Assembly: GCF_036588685.1 (NCBI RefSeq)
Contig: NC_086381.1
Location: 48,173,431-48,237,430, forward strand
Origin: Mytilus trossulus
Lineage: Eukaryota > Mollusca > Bivalvia > Mytilida > Mytilidae
DNA length: 64,000 nt
Direction of reading: 5' to 3'
The notes under the pieces were generated by a model. It searched no databases. It saw only the letters and a list, made by a program, of their open reading frames with translations, and had not been told where the DNA came from. The translations under genes were made by a program, and so were the position numbers. This document shows positions 12,480 to 23,855 of this stretch, piece after piece. The first letter of the stretch is position 1. The number at the start of each line of letters is the position of its first letter.

Positions 12480-12838
12480 TTTTTGGCCATGTCATGCCAG
12501 TAACTGCTAGTAGTCCTTGGTTAATTTATGTATCATTGTCATTTTGTTTAGTTTCCTTTGTTACCTATTATGTCATCGGACTCGAGCTTCATTTAAAGTG
12601 AGTTTTACTGTGCGTATTGTTGTGTTTTTTTTCTATAATGACTAGAAGTATAAAGGAAAGGTTGAGATCTCAAAACACATGTTAACCCTTCCGCAATCTG
12701 GCGCCTGTTTCAAGTCAGAACCCTTTGGCTCTAGTTAGTCTTGGACGATATTTTATTTTAGATTTTTTTTAATATATATATTGGAGTCTAGAATGTCGTC
12801 CATTATCACTGAACTGGTATACATTTTTATTTAGTGGT
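12480..12838 (+). repeat. PLE-B-type 3' region
   Basis: Shares order and wording with the reverse complement of 58000-58350 (TCAAGTCAG, TTAGTCTTG, ATTATCACTGAAC). Probably the continuation of 11385-11660, interrupted by unrelated DNA. Confidence 0.5.
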
Positions 12839-12980
12839 CAACAAAAGTCCAGTAGTCAGCACTTCTATGTGGACATGAATATCAATTATATGTTCATTTG
12901 TATAATTTTACTGTTTGAAAAAAAATGAAAAAAGCGAACTTTTTAGGATTTTCTTATCCCAGGAATAGTTTACCCGAGTC
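12839..12980 (+). repeat. SINE-like repeat, 5' part
   Basis: AGTAGTCAGCACTTC..GACATGAAT.. and ..TTATCCCAGG match the full copy at 28714-29020. It is cut off where the 160-bp-core element begins. Confidence 0.65.
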
Positions 12981-12984
12981 GTCT

Positions 12985-13545
12985 TTCGCACATTTTTATA
13001 AGCCCGGGACGGGACGTATTATGGAATACCGTTGTCCGTCCGTCCGTCTGTCCGTCCGTCGTCCACACTTCGGACAATAACTCAAAAACAATTTCACCAA
13101 TTTCCATGAAACTTAAGTGAATTGTTTATATCTATTGACGTAAGCTTCCTTTCGTTTTTTTTTAATTTCAGATTTAAAGTTTTGGATTTATCGGGCTTTA
13201 TTCATAAATAAGGGGTTATTTTCAACACTTCGGACAATAACTCAAAAAGGCTTTCACCAATGTCCATATAACTATAGTGAATTGTTTATATCTATTGATG
13301 TAAGCTCCCTTTCGTTTTTGTTTAATTTCAGATTTTAAGTTTTTGATTTATGGGGCTTTATTCATAAAAAAAGGGGGATTTTCAACACTTCGGACAATAA
13401 CTCAAAAAGGCTTTCACCAATGTCCATGAAACTTTGGTGAATTGTTTATATCTATTGATGTAACAAATAATACTTAATAAAATCTTTAGTTCAATTAAAA
13501 ACATTGAATTTCTTGTAAAAAAATAGGTTCCATGAATTTTTTATA
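12985..13545. mobile_element. Element with (TCCG)n tract and 160-bp tandem core, gene A intron 5
   Basis: GGGACGTATTATGGAATACC, a TCCG-rich tract, then 2.5 copies of a 160-bp unit starting CACTTCGGACAATAACTCAA (13065, 13225, 13385). A microsatellite next to about 160-bp repeats is the layout described for bivalve pearl-type, Helitron-like elements. A second partial copy with the same head lies at 15685-15790. Confidence 0.7.
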
Positions 13546-15670
13546 TAGATATAGGAAGATGTGGTGTGAGTGCCAATGAGACAACTCTCTATCCAAATAA
13601 CAATTTAAAAAGTAAATCATTATAGGTTAAAGTACGGCCTTCAACACGGAGCCTTGGGTCACACCGAACAACAAGCTATAAAGGGCCCCAAAATTACTAG
13701 TTTAAAACCATTCAAACGGGAAAACCAACGGTCTAATCTATTAAACAAAACGAGAAACGAGAAACACGTATATATTACATAAACAAACGACAACTACTGT
13801 ACATCAGATTCCTGGCTTAGGACAGGTGCAAACATTTGCAGCGGGATTAAACGTTTTAATGGATCCAAACCTTCTCCCTTTTTCTGAAACAATAGCATAA
13901 CATCACAACATAGAAAAACATACGATAAAATATCAATTGGCAGACTTAACTCAATCAAAAAACGTATGATTACACAATGAACGAATAAATTTGATCTGCG
14001 ATATCTGAATACAAATGCACAGTTAATTAAATATTAGAGACAAACATTCATGACCAAAAAGCTAACAAACAAATTCAAACACAAGACATCACTGAGAAAT
14101 ATTTAACCAATCAATGTTCACTTTAGAAAAAAAAACGTTTTTTTATAATCTTGAAGTTTATACAAATGTTGTAAGAATAAGTGAAAAAATTGAAGATATT
14201 ACAAATAATCAAAGCTGGTGTACAGACAAGATCCATATAAATAAAAAATAACAAAAAAGCATTATAAACAGTATCAACAGGTCGAATTAACAAGAAAGTA
14301 CGATTTGAAAGTACTCGCAGTTACTGACAGCTAGTTAAAAGCCAAAACCAATTAATAGTAAAAAATCATGCATCAGAGACCAAAATCGACTAAAACACAT
14401 CACAGGAATTTAGTATTTTAACGTCATTTATAGTCAAAGAAGACATGACTTGTGCAATGCCAAAAATAAATGTATCGACAGGTAGTAGTATAGTGAAGAG
14501 CGACTTCTATAGAAATAAAAGTTAACGTGTCTGTGTCTCTATACATCTCGCCTCAAAAGATAATGTAATTTAGTTATGTTTTAATTTGCTAATGACAAAA
14601 TCAATATTAGTGCCAATGTGAACTATATTCAGAGATCTAATTACAATATTGGTACGAAAACCCTTCCTTATAAGTTTGTTTAAAGGTTCGACGAGTTTAC
14701 AAGGATCACATAGTGATTTCCTCGCTTTAAGTGCAATATTACCATAAAATTTAGGATGTGAAATACCATTTTTAATAAGCTTTCTACAGGTATAGTCAAA
14801 TTTACTAATCAAATCTCTGTATCTATGAAAGAATTTAGTAAAAGTTTTAAGTAATTTATGGTATCGAAATCCCTGACACAACAATTTTCCAGTGATGCAT
14901 TGATTACTGCATAAGTAAATTATACAGTGCAAAAACTATACAGTACGAACACAAACCACTCTGCGAGTACCTTGAGTTTGTTTTTTTATTCTAGAAATGG
15001 GTATATCATGGTTCCTATTATTAATTTCAGAATTGTTTTCTATATGAGATATTCGAATATCAACAGTATTCATAATTTTATTCAAATAACTGTCTAAAGA
15101 TTTTTATCGGATTTTTCACGTTTGCACCAATTTTTACAATAGGCAGACAGAGCGTCTTTAATGACCTGACGACACTGTTTTCAATCTATTGTAGATGGAG
15201 GACGGTACTTTCTTTAGAAAAGTTATGACTTCACGGTCATCGACTATGTTGAGGTCTCCTGTGATAACATGACCATAGGGAACATATTTGAAACTAGATG
15301 TTTCGCAATCTCAAGTGGAAGGAACATTATTTTCTATATTGACGTCTGTTGTAATTGACGTATAATTGAAAATCAAATGTCTGCTCGTTTTTTTATAAGA
15401 ATACGAAATAATGGGTTGTTCTATATTATCAAAATATGGAGGTATTAAGCTATAGACAGAAGAGTCATTGAATATGCTAGACAAATTAATAAAATCAATA
15501 CCTCTATTTATATATTTTAATTTGAGAAAATGTCGTTTATGATTTTCAGGTTTATCAATAATAGTAAAAAGCCTGTGATGACAAAAGGCTGTAATAATAC
15601 GGGTGTATTCATAAAATGGGCTAAAAAAAGAAATGTTATTACACTCCAGAAAAATAGCATATAATTTACT
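13545..15670 (-). pseudogene. Penelope-like element PLE-B relative, minus strand, internally deleted
   Basis: From right to left: 15660-15110 encodes an N-terminal region with the conserved block GHVITGDLNI; 14932-14570 an open 120-codon C-terminal RT piece (GFRYHKLLKTFTKFFHRYRD, GISHPKFYGN); then a long 3' region ending at 13548 in the R2 terminus. The catalytic RT middle is missing and stops occur. It fills much of gene A intron 5. Confidence 0.65.
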
Positions 15671-15914
15671 TATAGGTATATATGCCCGTCGTCTTTCAGA
15701 CAGGACGTATTATGGTATACCATTGTCCGTCCGTCTGTCCGTCCGTCGTCCACACTTCAGACAATAACTTACATAAGCTCCCTTTCCATTTTATAAATAT
15801 AAAAGGTACTTGGTACTCAGAAAGTGTGTTGTGGACAAGATAGAATGTATTGATGCAAAATTAAGACAACAAACTTAGTTAAATTTGAGGTAGCCTTAAT
15901 AGTGCTAAAGCGCA

Positions 15915-16062
15915 GCCCTTTATTGAAATTTTCGGTCCTCAATGCTCTTTAACTTTGTCCTTGTTTTTTCTTTAAACTTGTAACTGTTTTGATCTGAGCT
16001 TCACTTATGAGTCTTTTGTGGACTTAAAGCGCGTCTGGTGTATTAAATTATAAGCTTGGTAT
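15915..16062 (+). repeat. SINE-like repeat, 3' half
   Basis: GAGCTTCACTTATGAGTCTT, AAAGCGCGTCTGGTGTATTAA and CTTGGTATCTG match the 3' half of the 28714-29020 copy. Confidence 0.65.
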
Positions 16063-16203
16063 CTGTTGCATATGCATTGAAGACCCATTAATGGCTTACG
16101 CTGTTATTTGCTCATTAGTCGGGTTTTTTTTTTTTTTTAAATTCCACATTGTCATTCTCAATTTTATATATTTCTAGTATTGATAATTTTAAATCATTTT
16201 CAG

Positions 16204-16371
16204 ATGTTTACAGCGGTTTCAAAGCTGGAACTACAACTGATTGGAGGAACGCCTTTAACAAATGCCCTCCAAAATACCAACTTGCTAGCTTTAGAATAAC
16301 AAAATCTAACATAATTTCGATTACTGCAAATTTTTGGCTTTCTAATACAAGACGTTGGACTCGAATGATTG
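16204..16371 (+). CDS. Gene A exon 6: N-terminal half of CTLD2
   Basis: The acceptor is TCATTTTCAG and the donor G/GTAAGC, phase 1 to 1. It holds D-W-x-x-A-F-N-K-C and the WIGL-like strand FWLSN followed by RRWTRM. It is the structural counterpart of exon 2; in this second CTLD the next exon completes the fold directly. Confidence 0.85.
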
Positions 16372-17744
16372 GTAAGCAAATGAAGGAAATATATTTACAC
16401 TGAACTTCTGCGTCTCAATTAAATACCATACTATTTTTCTTCGTAGAGTTTGTATCGAATGATATAATGTTTCTTTATTATGAAATCATCATAATGGTCA
16501 CGAATTGTAAATATATCTGTTAGTTTGTTTGTCTACAAACAAATCATACAAAACACAGTCTACAAAGTATTTGTTATATATATTCTATTCAGAAAAAAAA
16601 AGCAGTAAAAACCTGTGTGTGAGTACAGTCTCATGTGTTTCGAAAACCAAAATAAATTTTGTAATTATGCAAGTAGATGTTGCTCCATGAGCTGATGGGT
16701 GTCTTTTTCCTTTCTCTCATCCGTGAACAGTCAGCCTGTAATAAAAACCATCAATCATTGCATGATGTGTATCCACCAGTAAGCCTAATAACAAAATGAC
16801 GCTAGACTAATGTGAATCATTTTGTTTTGTATTTAATTGAATGCTTGTTATATCGAACTACACGTAAAAATTGGCAATGCAAATGTCTCTTAAAAGTACG
16901 AATTGAACAATTTAGCCAGAAAATTCTATTTTGATTTCGATTTTTGCTGGTCCACTTTTTTTACACTCTCTACTTGGTTTTGATGTTATTTACAATTAAT
17001 CAACTTTAACTACCATTTGCAACACAAACAAACTCAAACAAATAAACGAATAGTTTATTTGCCAATCATGGCGCCCAAAATGAGCAGAATGATTACAACA
17101 TAATTTTCAAACTTAATGTAAAGTAAATTAAAAATAGGTTAATCAAAGGGCATAATATGACTACTTTTGATTTAATTGATTAATATAAAATATCAAGGCA
17201 AATGAGGTAAGCCATTTGAAATACTTAAAATATATATTGCAATATGACCCATGAGTGTTTGTTACTCTGGTCACTTTATTGGACAGCACACCTTAAAGTA
17301 TACTAATAATGTATTAAATGTAAAAGAAACAACTATGTAAATGCATATATGATCATACAGATCATTATATATCTTTATCTAGAGAAAACTGATTTAATAT
17401 TGTATTCCTGTTTAAATATTTAAAACCTCTAATAATTGACTGATTATCATCAAAATATTGTTACATGTATCCTCATTTCCTATTAGCCAAATAAAAATAG
17501 ATTTGATATCAAGTTTTAAGATATTTATATTTTCACTATATACTTTGCTTAGAAGAGGATTTCTAACATTATCAAAAATTGTACACGTTAAAAGAAAATG
17601 CATTTCATCTTCTGTTTCCTCATTACAGACTTTGCATATTCTATTTTCTAGTTAAATATTAAAGTAACGACCTTTTTTTATTTCAAGTTTGTGAACACCA
17701 ATTCTAAATCTTGTTAAAATACACTTTTCAGTATATGATTATTT

Positions 17745-17965
17745 CATGTGGAGCAGTATCTGCTTACCCTTTCGGAACAAGTGATATCACCCCTTTTTTT
17801 TGGTGGGGTTTGTGTTGCTTATTCTTTAGTTGTCCATGTTGTGTCATGTGTACTATTGTATGTCTTTTTGCCTTTTTCATTTTTAACCTTGGCATTGTCA
17901 GTTTCTGTTCAGTTTATGAGTTTGACTGTCCTTCTGGTAACTTTGGTCCCTCTTCAATAAGTAGA
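17745..17965 (+). repeat. PLE-A 3' terminal fragment, gene A intron 6
   Basis: Plus-strand copy of the PLE-A 3' region (GGAGCAGTATCTGCTTACCC through TGTCCTTCTGGTAACTTTGG). Frames across it are fortuitous. Confidence 0.7.
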
Positions 17966-18029
17966 AGCTCAAAATTAAAATAACATATATTGCAATATTC
18001 AACAAAATTAATTTAACATATTTTTTTAG

Positions 18030-18545
18030 ATGTTACCGAAAATCCTTTCTTTTGTGTTGCTGCCAGAATTAAACCAAATGGTGACGTGGAAAGAATTATC
18101 CGTAGATGTAGAAACCGTCTTTCCGCACTTTGTGTCTCAGTTAGAAAGACGTCAACTGATGCATCTTCAAACACATCGTCTACACTCTCACGCGTTACTT
18201 CATTTTCTAGTAGAATTGAACAGACTTCTACAACTCTACAAAGAAACACATTTCAAAGTCAGACAATATCTTCGTACTCAACTTCACTCAGAAGTACATT
18301 ATCATCTCAATATGTGTCTACAACTCCAGCCCTAAAAACAATTACTAGTATATCTAAAGTAGTAGATTTAAGTACTTCACTCTCGACTCCATTTGTGTCT
18401 ACAACTTCAGTTTTGAAGATACCTACTGGTAGATCCAAAGCCGTCAAAGAAACTACCTCATCTACTCCGGACTTGAAGGAAAATACATCTCCAGTACTTG
18501 AGGAATCTACCTCGACAGATTTACCGGGTAAAGATGGTGTTTCAG
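18030..18545 (+). CDS. Gene A exon 7: C-terminal half of CTLD2 plus Ser/Thr-rich stalk
   Basis: The first about 37 codons supply the last three CTLD cysteines (FFC, IRRC, ALC). The rest, about 135 codons, is Ser/Thr-rich and mucin-like, with an 81-nt-spaced internal repeat carrying VSTT and SK motifs (near 18314 and 18395). It is expected to be an extended, O-glycosylated stalk. Two in-frame phase-1 donors fit: G/GTAAAG after 18527 and G/GTAATT after 18545, differing by six residues; I used the longer. Gene B has no such stalk. Confidence 0.82.
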
Positions 18546-18559
18546 GTAATTGCGAACTA

Positions 18560-18768
18560 CTGTGGATTCATTATTATTCTTTGGATACCAATTTTCATGG
18601 GTTTCGTGGTTAGAGGTGAACCACGAATTCAAATGTTCAACGAATAACATACTTTCAATAGGTTTTGTATACAGAGATTGGCAAAACCACGAAATCAAAT
18701 ATCCACGATAATGCAAGTTTTCAGCTATCCACGAAAATTGATACCCACGAAAATAAATGAATCCACAG
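18560..18768. mobile_element. 209-bp MITE with TA target duplication, 14 nt after the exon 7 donor
   Basis: Ends CTGTGGATTCATT and its inverted copy AATGAATCCACAG, flanked by TA on both sides (18558-18559, 18769-18770). Subterminal inverted similarity (CCAATTTTCATGG / CCACGAAAATTG) extends the arms to about 40 bp. Consistent with Tc1/mariner-type mobilisation. Confidence 0.85.
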
Positions 18769-19900
18769 TAACTATATAATGTGATTTTTTTCTTATTGTA
18801 ATACCATAATCATGATAATCCTTTTGTTTGCTATTCTAACATGATGTCCTTCAAACACTTTGAGTACACACCGGTGGTAAAATATGAACATATTGTTTGA
18901 GCTGTTCTGATCTTACTCCCATGTCATATGTTTTTATTGTGAATGAGCTTCCCGACTTCATAGTATAATGCCGTTAGAATATCAGCATTTTTGGTGAAAC
19001 TACACGCTTGTGAAACCGAAAATAATCACAAGGAAACGTAAACAAATAATGCTAACATGTGTTATATAAGCCATGTTTTCTATAAATATAAGACTTTGAT
19101 AATAAAAAAAATTATAAACGTTATTAAGTTCTTAATCGTTAGGTCGATTTGCGGGTTAAAAACCTATACTGAGTCGGTGGATTTTGGATTTATAAAAAAA
19201 ACCGAAGGCGAGCAATCGACCTGCAGTATGTTCGTGAACCGGTTAGTTTCAGGGTGTAGTTAAGTTTGAAATTGTTTCAAAAAAAAAATCGTTCAAATAA
19301 TTAAGCTTATTAGCACGGTAGCTTACTCAAAGAACCAAACTCGTTTTCATGATCTAGCTACTTAAAAAAACACTTAAATGATCAAGTAAACTCGCTATAA
19401 CGACTTGAAAAACTCTTTGCAATGCCTTTTTTTTTACTGATCATCACGACTCGTTATCACGAATGAGATAGTTCATTTAATGACAAAGTTAATCGATGTC
19501 AGAAGTTAATAAAGTCATTACAGAACTGATTTTTTTCTTTATAACGATTGACAAATTAGTTATGACGAGTTATTTAAGTCGTAAAAATAATTATGCTTGG
19601 TTGCTGCTTTAACAGGTTAATGGCATACTATACAGATGTGATCTCATGATGATTGTTTACGAACATTTGTACACCAGCTATTTTTTATCTAAAAAAAATC
19701 AGATATGTTATGAAAAATACATCTTAAGTTAGCAACATCATTATCTCCCCTGTAACTGTATTATATACCCTTAAAATTAAACTGCTCCACGACATTAATC
19801 TGCTTTCTTACTTTTCGAAATATTTCATTCCGTCAATAATCTTAGCTTTAAAATGAAAACCAATTAATTTGTATCATCTATTATACAATGTGTTTTACAG
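18769..19900. other. Rest of gene A intron 7
   Basis: No gene recognised. 19370-19600 is rich in variants of ACGAC/GTCGT and ACGAGT words but has no clear boundary. The frame at 19057-19263 has no supporting features. Confidence 0.5.
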
Positions 19901-19979
19901 CAATACTCATCATTGCCATAGTAGCTGCGACGATCCTGATATTCATTGTTATATTAGTAACGATTGTTTTGTGCAGAAG
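19901..19979 (+). CDS. Gene A exon 8: transmembrane helix
   Basis: The acceptor is TGTTTTACAG. The exon encodes about 24 consecutive hydrophobic residues (AILIIAIVAATILIF and onward) followed by C-R-R/K-K, a stop-transfer signal. Donor AG/GTAACA, phase 2, the same phase as gene B. Confidence 0.88.
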
Positions 19980-20652
19980 GTAACATAGTTTAACGTTTTA
20001 TTTGATAGTCGCTTTATTAATATATATTTTACCACTGTTTATACCAATCTAATGTAGTTTACCAACGGTCCTCGTTGCATGTTATATATGTATTTATGAT
20101 ACATGTACGATGTCATAACGTATCCCACCGTTCATGTTGTTTACTACTCTGAGGCTGTAGTGAAACAAGTATATACTGTATGAAACCAATATTTAGTGTG
20201 ATACAAATAATTTATAGTTCGTGATCGCATTAGACACACAGTTCGAACAAGCGAGTTTTATTTTTAATTCCTGCAAGATACGACATTCAACACGGATAAT
20301 TTCTTTACATGTTATGGTAGATCGACTCTATCTAAAAGAGTTATGCCTCTTGGAAATATTAAATATGTAATAAACTGGGGACTTCGCAAATCTGATCTTT
20401 ATTTATTTGGATTCAGTTTGGGAAAATATTTCTTCTTTTGTACTGCAAATGGATGGAATTGGCAGTAAAAAAAAAATTTTACATTATTTTCTTAGCTTTT
20501 ACAGTTCATTTTCCTATAAATTAGGTGACATAAAAATAAACAAAATACTGGTAAATCAACCGTGAGAAAAGTGTTTCCGTCATCAATTTATCATAAAACA
20601 TGCATACGACTGTCATCTTATTTTAACTTTAATTTAACGTTTTATTTTTCAG

Positions 20653-21013
20653 AAAGAAAAGTACTTTAGTTCCAATTTCAAACGAATCTTTGGCGATGGT
20701 GGGAAAAGAAGTAGTGTATGCACAAGTCAACAAGCCGACCGTTAAACGTGAACAAAGCACGTCAAGCCTAAAACCACAGGGAGCTGCATTCGATGACACA
20801 TACGACCACATGGATCATCGTCGACTTAGTCAGACCCACAATTCAACAGAAAGTAACTATGACACCATTCGCAGTATTGCAAATGTAGGAGAAGAGGAAA
20901 ACAACTATGACCACGTGACTGGAACTCAGAACGAACCTAAACAATTTGTAGTTGATGTTGCCTCAAATTACAGTCATGTTGAGGTGGAATTCCACGAGGT
21001 TAAAGACATATAA
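20653..21013 (+). CDS. Gene A exon 9: cytoplasmic tail with five Tyr motifs, stop at 21011-21013
   Basis: The acceptor is TTTATTTTTCAG; phase 2. The 120-residue tail has tyrosines at Y486 (VVYAQV), Y514 (TYDHM), Y533 (SNYDTI), Y549 (NNYDHV) and Y570 (SNYSHV). Y486, Y533 and Y570 fit the ITIM consensus (S/I/V/L-x-Y-x-x-I/V/L). Y533 and Y549 are spaced Y-x-x-I-x12-Y-x-x-V, close to ITAM spacing. Phosphorylation and SH2 binding are inferred. The pair matches EYDTV...NYHHL of gene B. Confidence 0.87.
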
Positions 21014-21112
21014 TTTGAGTAATGGAAATTAAGTTGTATAATGTACTTTGCTTTATTTTCAAAAGAACATCAATCATGGACTTTTAAGTAGCACAAGATG
21101 TTTTAAATATAT

Positions 21113-21118
21113 AATAAA
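21113..21118 (+). terminator. Gene A candidate polyadenylation signal AATAAA
   Basis: First AATAAA about 100 nt after the stop codon. A second lies at 21311-21316 inside a MITE. Which is used cannot be told from sequence. Confidence 0.5.
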
Positions 21119-21224
21119 GGACTTTTATAGTAAGATCTTCCTTTCAATGATTTGTATAGCAAGATCTTCCTTTACAAATCCTTGATATAATCAACATTTA
21201 CTAAAGTATGAATGTCAGTATAAA

Positions 21225-21460
21225 GGTGTAATACCACCATTGATCTTCCCCTATTAGTCTTTGTAAAATTGCACTTCTAAAACATATGTGAAGAATTTAT
21301 CTTTGTTTCAAATAAAGAAATTTTTGGTTGTTTTATCCTGTCTAGTTCTATAGAAAAAAAATCATAGATTAATTACTGTCAAATTCAAGGGGAAATATTT
21401 TTTCGACCTACTTTCGTATACAACCGGATGTGACGTACCATGATTTGGTGGTGTTACACC
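21225..21460. mobile_element. 236-bp MITE with TAAA target duplication, just downstream of gene A
   Basis: Terminal inverted repeats GGTGTAATACCACCA and TGGTGGTGTTACACC (one mismatch), flanked by TAAA on both sides. It carries an AATAAA at 21311 that could serve gene A transcripts. Confidence 0.85.
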
Positions 21461-22603
21461 TAAAGGACAGTCAATGTTGAGTTCAATAGTAAAATACATC
21501 TTTCAATCTTCCAAATCATGCTTATTAAGATGGAAAATTAGAGATCAAGCCAAATAATATCCCTGTTATGTGCATTTCACAAGTTGATTGTATCCCTATT
21601 TATTTAGAAAATTTTAAAAACAGACAAAATCAAAAGTTTTGTGAAAATGTGACAAATGTGTATTTTTCTAACTTTTAACATTTTTTTGTACATGGAAAGT
21701 GTTAAAATTTTATATCATTATGGTGACCACTGTAAACTTGAATCTTAGTTTTCACAAAAGTCCCTATTATTGAGTTTGAGAATTTTATTTATACAAAACG
21801 TCAACAGAGTTCACTTTTTCATACCATAAATAATATTTTCTGTATGGAAAGGTTGATATAAAAGACTATAGAATATCAGTTATTTAACCTAGATGAGACG
21901 ACATTTAAACTTCTATCAATCAAATCAGCATTCCGTTGTGATAATGCATGAAGACACATATTGTCTGTGTATCGAGTATGATCCGTAAGGATAAAATTTT
22001 ACCTCAAAACAAAGAAATGCAACTTAATTTTAAGCAAAGGATAGTTGAGAAAACATTCTTCACTATTTGTATGTTCACATATGTTATCTATGTATTTGTT
22101 GTTTATTTTTCGTAAGTATAGATATATGCTCCGACTCAGATCTGTTTAGTTGATATTTTACAAAAGTCTTTTTAAAAATGTAAAAATGATTTTATGATTT
22201 TTATTTTTGTTTTTGATTATATTCGGGTTTTTTTTTAATTAGTATATGCTTACAGTGCGCCCATTCACATACACTCGATATTAGTTTATATTTTATAATA
22301 CTTTTTTACTGTAAGGCAATAAATTTGTTATCGGGTCCATTCGTCAATATCAAAGCAATGTAAAAGGACATTCCTTCCAGTATTATTTAACAAGTAGCTA
22401 GGTGCATGATAAATCTAATCAAAACTTGAAATCACAATAAACAGATCCTGTCAAAACATTTCGAAAATAACGTACCTGATGTTCTAAGAGTGCATTGGAA
22501 CTGACAATTATCTTAAATTTAAACAATTCTGATACTAGTTACCGCAGGCAATCCAAGAAAATGTCCTATCTACTAGTAATGTTTTAGCAGTTCTTCAATT
22601 TAA
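21461..22603. other. Intergenic stretch without recognised feature
   Basis: AT-rich; nothing recognised on either strand. Confidence 0.6.
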
Positions 22604-23395
22604 GTGAACATTCTTTCACTAAACAATTCAAAATTTGGTGACTATGTGGAACGCATGTATCCCATCGAATTGGAGATAAAGGATACTACAGATACAGTTA
22701 AGTCAGCTTCATATCTTGACTTACATCTAGAAATTGACAATGAGGGTCGGTTGAAGACAAAACTTTACGACAAAAGAGATGATTTCAGCTTTCCAATTGT
22801 GAACTTTCCATTTCTAAGTAGCAACATTCCAGCAGCACCTGCATACGGGGTATATATCTCTCAATTGATACGATATTCCCGTGCTTGCATTTCCTATCAT
22901 GATTTTCTTGATAGAGGGTTACTGCTCACAAGGAAGCTATTAAATCAAGAGTTCCAAATGGTGAAGTTGAAATCATCCCTTCGTAAATTTTACGGACGCC
23001 ATCACGAGTTGGTTGACCGTTATGGAATAACCATTTCACAAATGATATCGGATATGTTCCTTACGTCGTAACTACAATCCCCTTCCCTTTCATGAATTTG
23101 ACCTACCGAATTAGACTATTTACCGGATTTGTAATCACATAAGCAACACGACGGGTGCCGCATGTGGAGCAGGATCTGCTTACCCTTCCGGAGCACCTGA
23201 GATCACCCCTAGTTTTTGGTGGGGTTCGTGTTGTTTATTCTTTAGTTTTCTATGTTGTGTCATGTGTACTATTGTTTGTCGGTTTTTCTGTTTCATTTCT
23301 AGCCATGGCGTTGTCAGTTTTTTTTAGATTTATGAGTTTGACTGTCCCTTTGGTATCTTTCGTCTCTCTTTTATGTGCCAATAAGTGGGAGAAAA
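22604..23395 (+). pseudogene. 5'-truncated Penelope-like reverse transcriptase (PLE-A)
   Basis: Starts abruptly inside the RT just after the catalytic box (ILSLNNSKFGDYVERMYPIE) and stays open for about 155 codons to the natural stop at 23069-23071 (FYGRHHELVDRYGITISQM), then the 3' region to about 23395. The open frame and close match to the 10258-10791 copy suggest a recent insertion, dead on arrival by 5' truncation. Confidence 0.8.
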
Positions 23396-23744
23396 ATTGA
23401 CATTTTCAAAAAATTCTACTATTTTTAAAATATTGTATTTGTTAGCTCAAATTTGTCTACTTTTATATATTACTGTATATTTGCGTAAATTCAATGCTTT
23501 TGATTAAAAGAAGATTTGAGTCAAATTTGGCTTTCATTTCATCCAAAACCATTTAAATAAAGTTTGTTAATATGTATGACGTACAAATCAAAAATGAAAA
23601 TGCACTTGACTGAAATTTTCTTTAACTTAAAAGAAAATGTATTTAACAATCATTAGATAAACATATTGCTATTATATTTTACAAAAATCAGGCCGTTAGT
23701 TTTCTGGTTTAAATTGTTTATTTTTACTCATTTACATGCCTTTT

Positions 23745-23855
23745 ATAGCTTGCTATGTTGTGAGGGGTTTATTACTCATTGTTGAAGACCTATAGTTATT
23801 GTATATGTGTGTCATTGGCAATCATACCACCTGGGTTGTTTTTAATGAACTAAGG
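23745..23855 (+). repeat. R2 retroelement 3' end
   Basis: CATTGTTGAAGACCTATAGT through GTCATTGGCAATCATACCAC, same orientation and order as the longer copies. Confidence 0.75.

Larger units (their letters stand above)
1325..21013 (+). other. Gene A: CTLD/WSC/CTLD type I membrane receptor (whole gene span, 9 coding exons)
   Basis: Joining 1325-1400, 2601-2765, 4896-5011, 6010-6157, 9535-9657, 16204-16371, 18030-18545, 19901-19979 and 20653-21013 gives 1752 nt, i.e. 583 codons plus stop, with no internal stop and all introns GT-AG. Predicted order: signal peptide (1-25), first half of a CTLD (26-80), WSC domain (81-168), second half of that CTLD (169-209), a second CTLD (210-302), Ser/Thr-rich stalk (about 303-437), transmembrane helix (438-462), cytoplasmic tail (464-583). 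The protein should sit in the plasma membrane with its lectin-like part outside. Both CTLDs keep the four cysteines of the fold, but I see no EPN/QPD or WND calcium-sugar triad, so the ligand is open. The tail has five tyrosines, all Y-x-x-hydrophobic, suggesting SH2-dependent signalling. Gene B is a full paralogue 16 kb downstream. Receptor function is inferred; exon structure is well supported by frame, phase and paralogue comparison. Confidence 0.85.

Noticed and set aside
18013-18335. Overlapping frames on both strands in exon 7 of gene A
   Set aside because: They are shadows of the Ser/Thr-rich coding exon; only one frame carries the CTLD cysteines and joins the neighbouring exons.
23155-23400. 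81-codon hydrophobic frame, possible small membrane protein (also 17711-17983)
   Set aside because: It is the PLE-A 3' untranslated region, repeated at least five times with the frame broken elsewhere.
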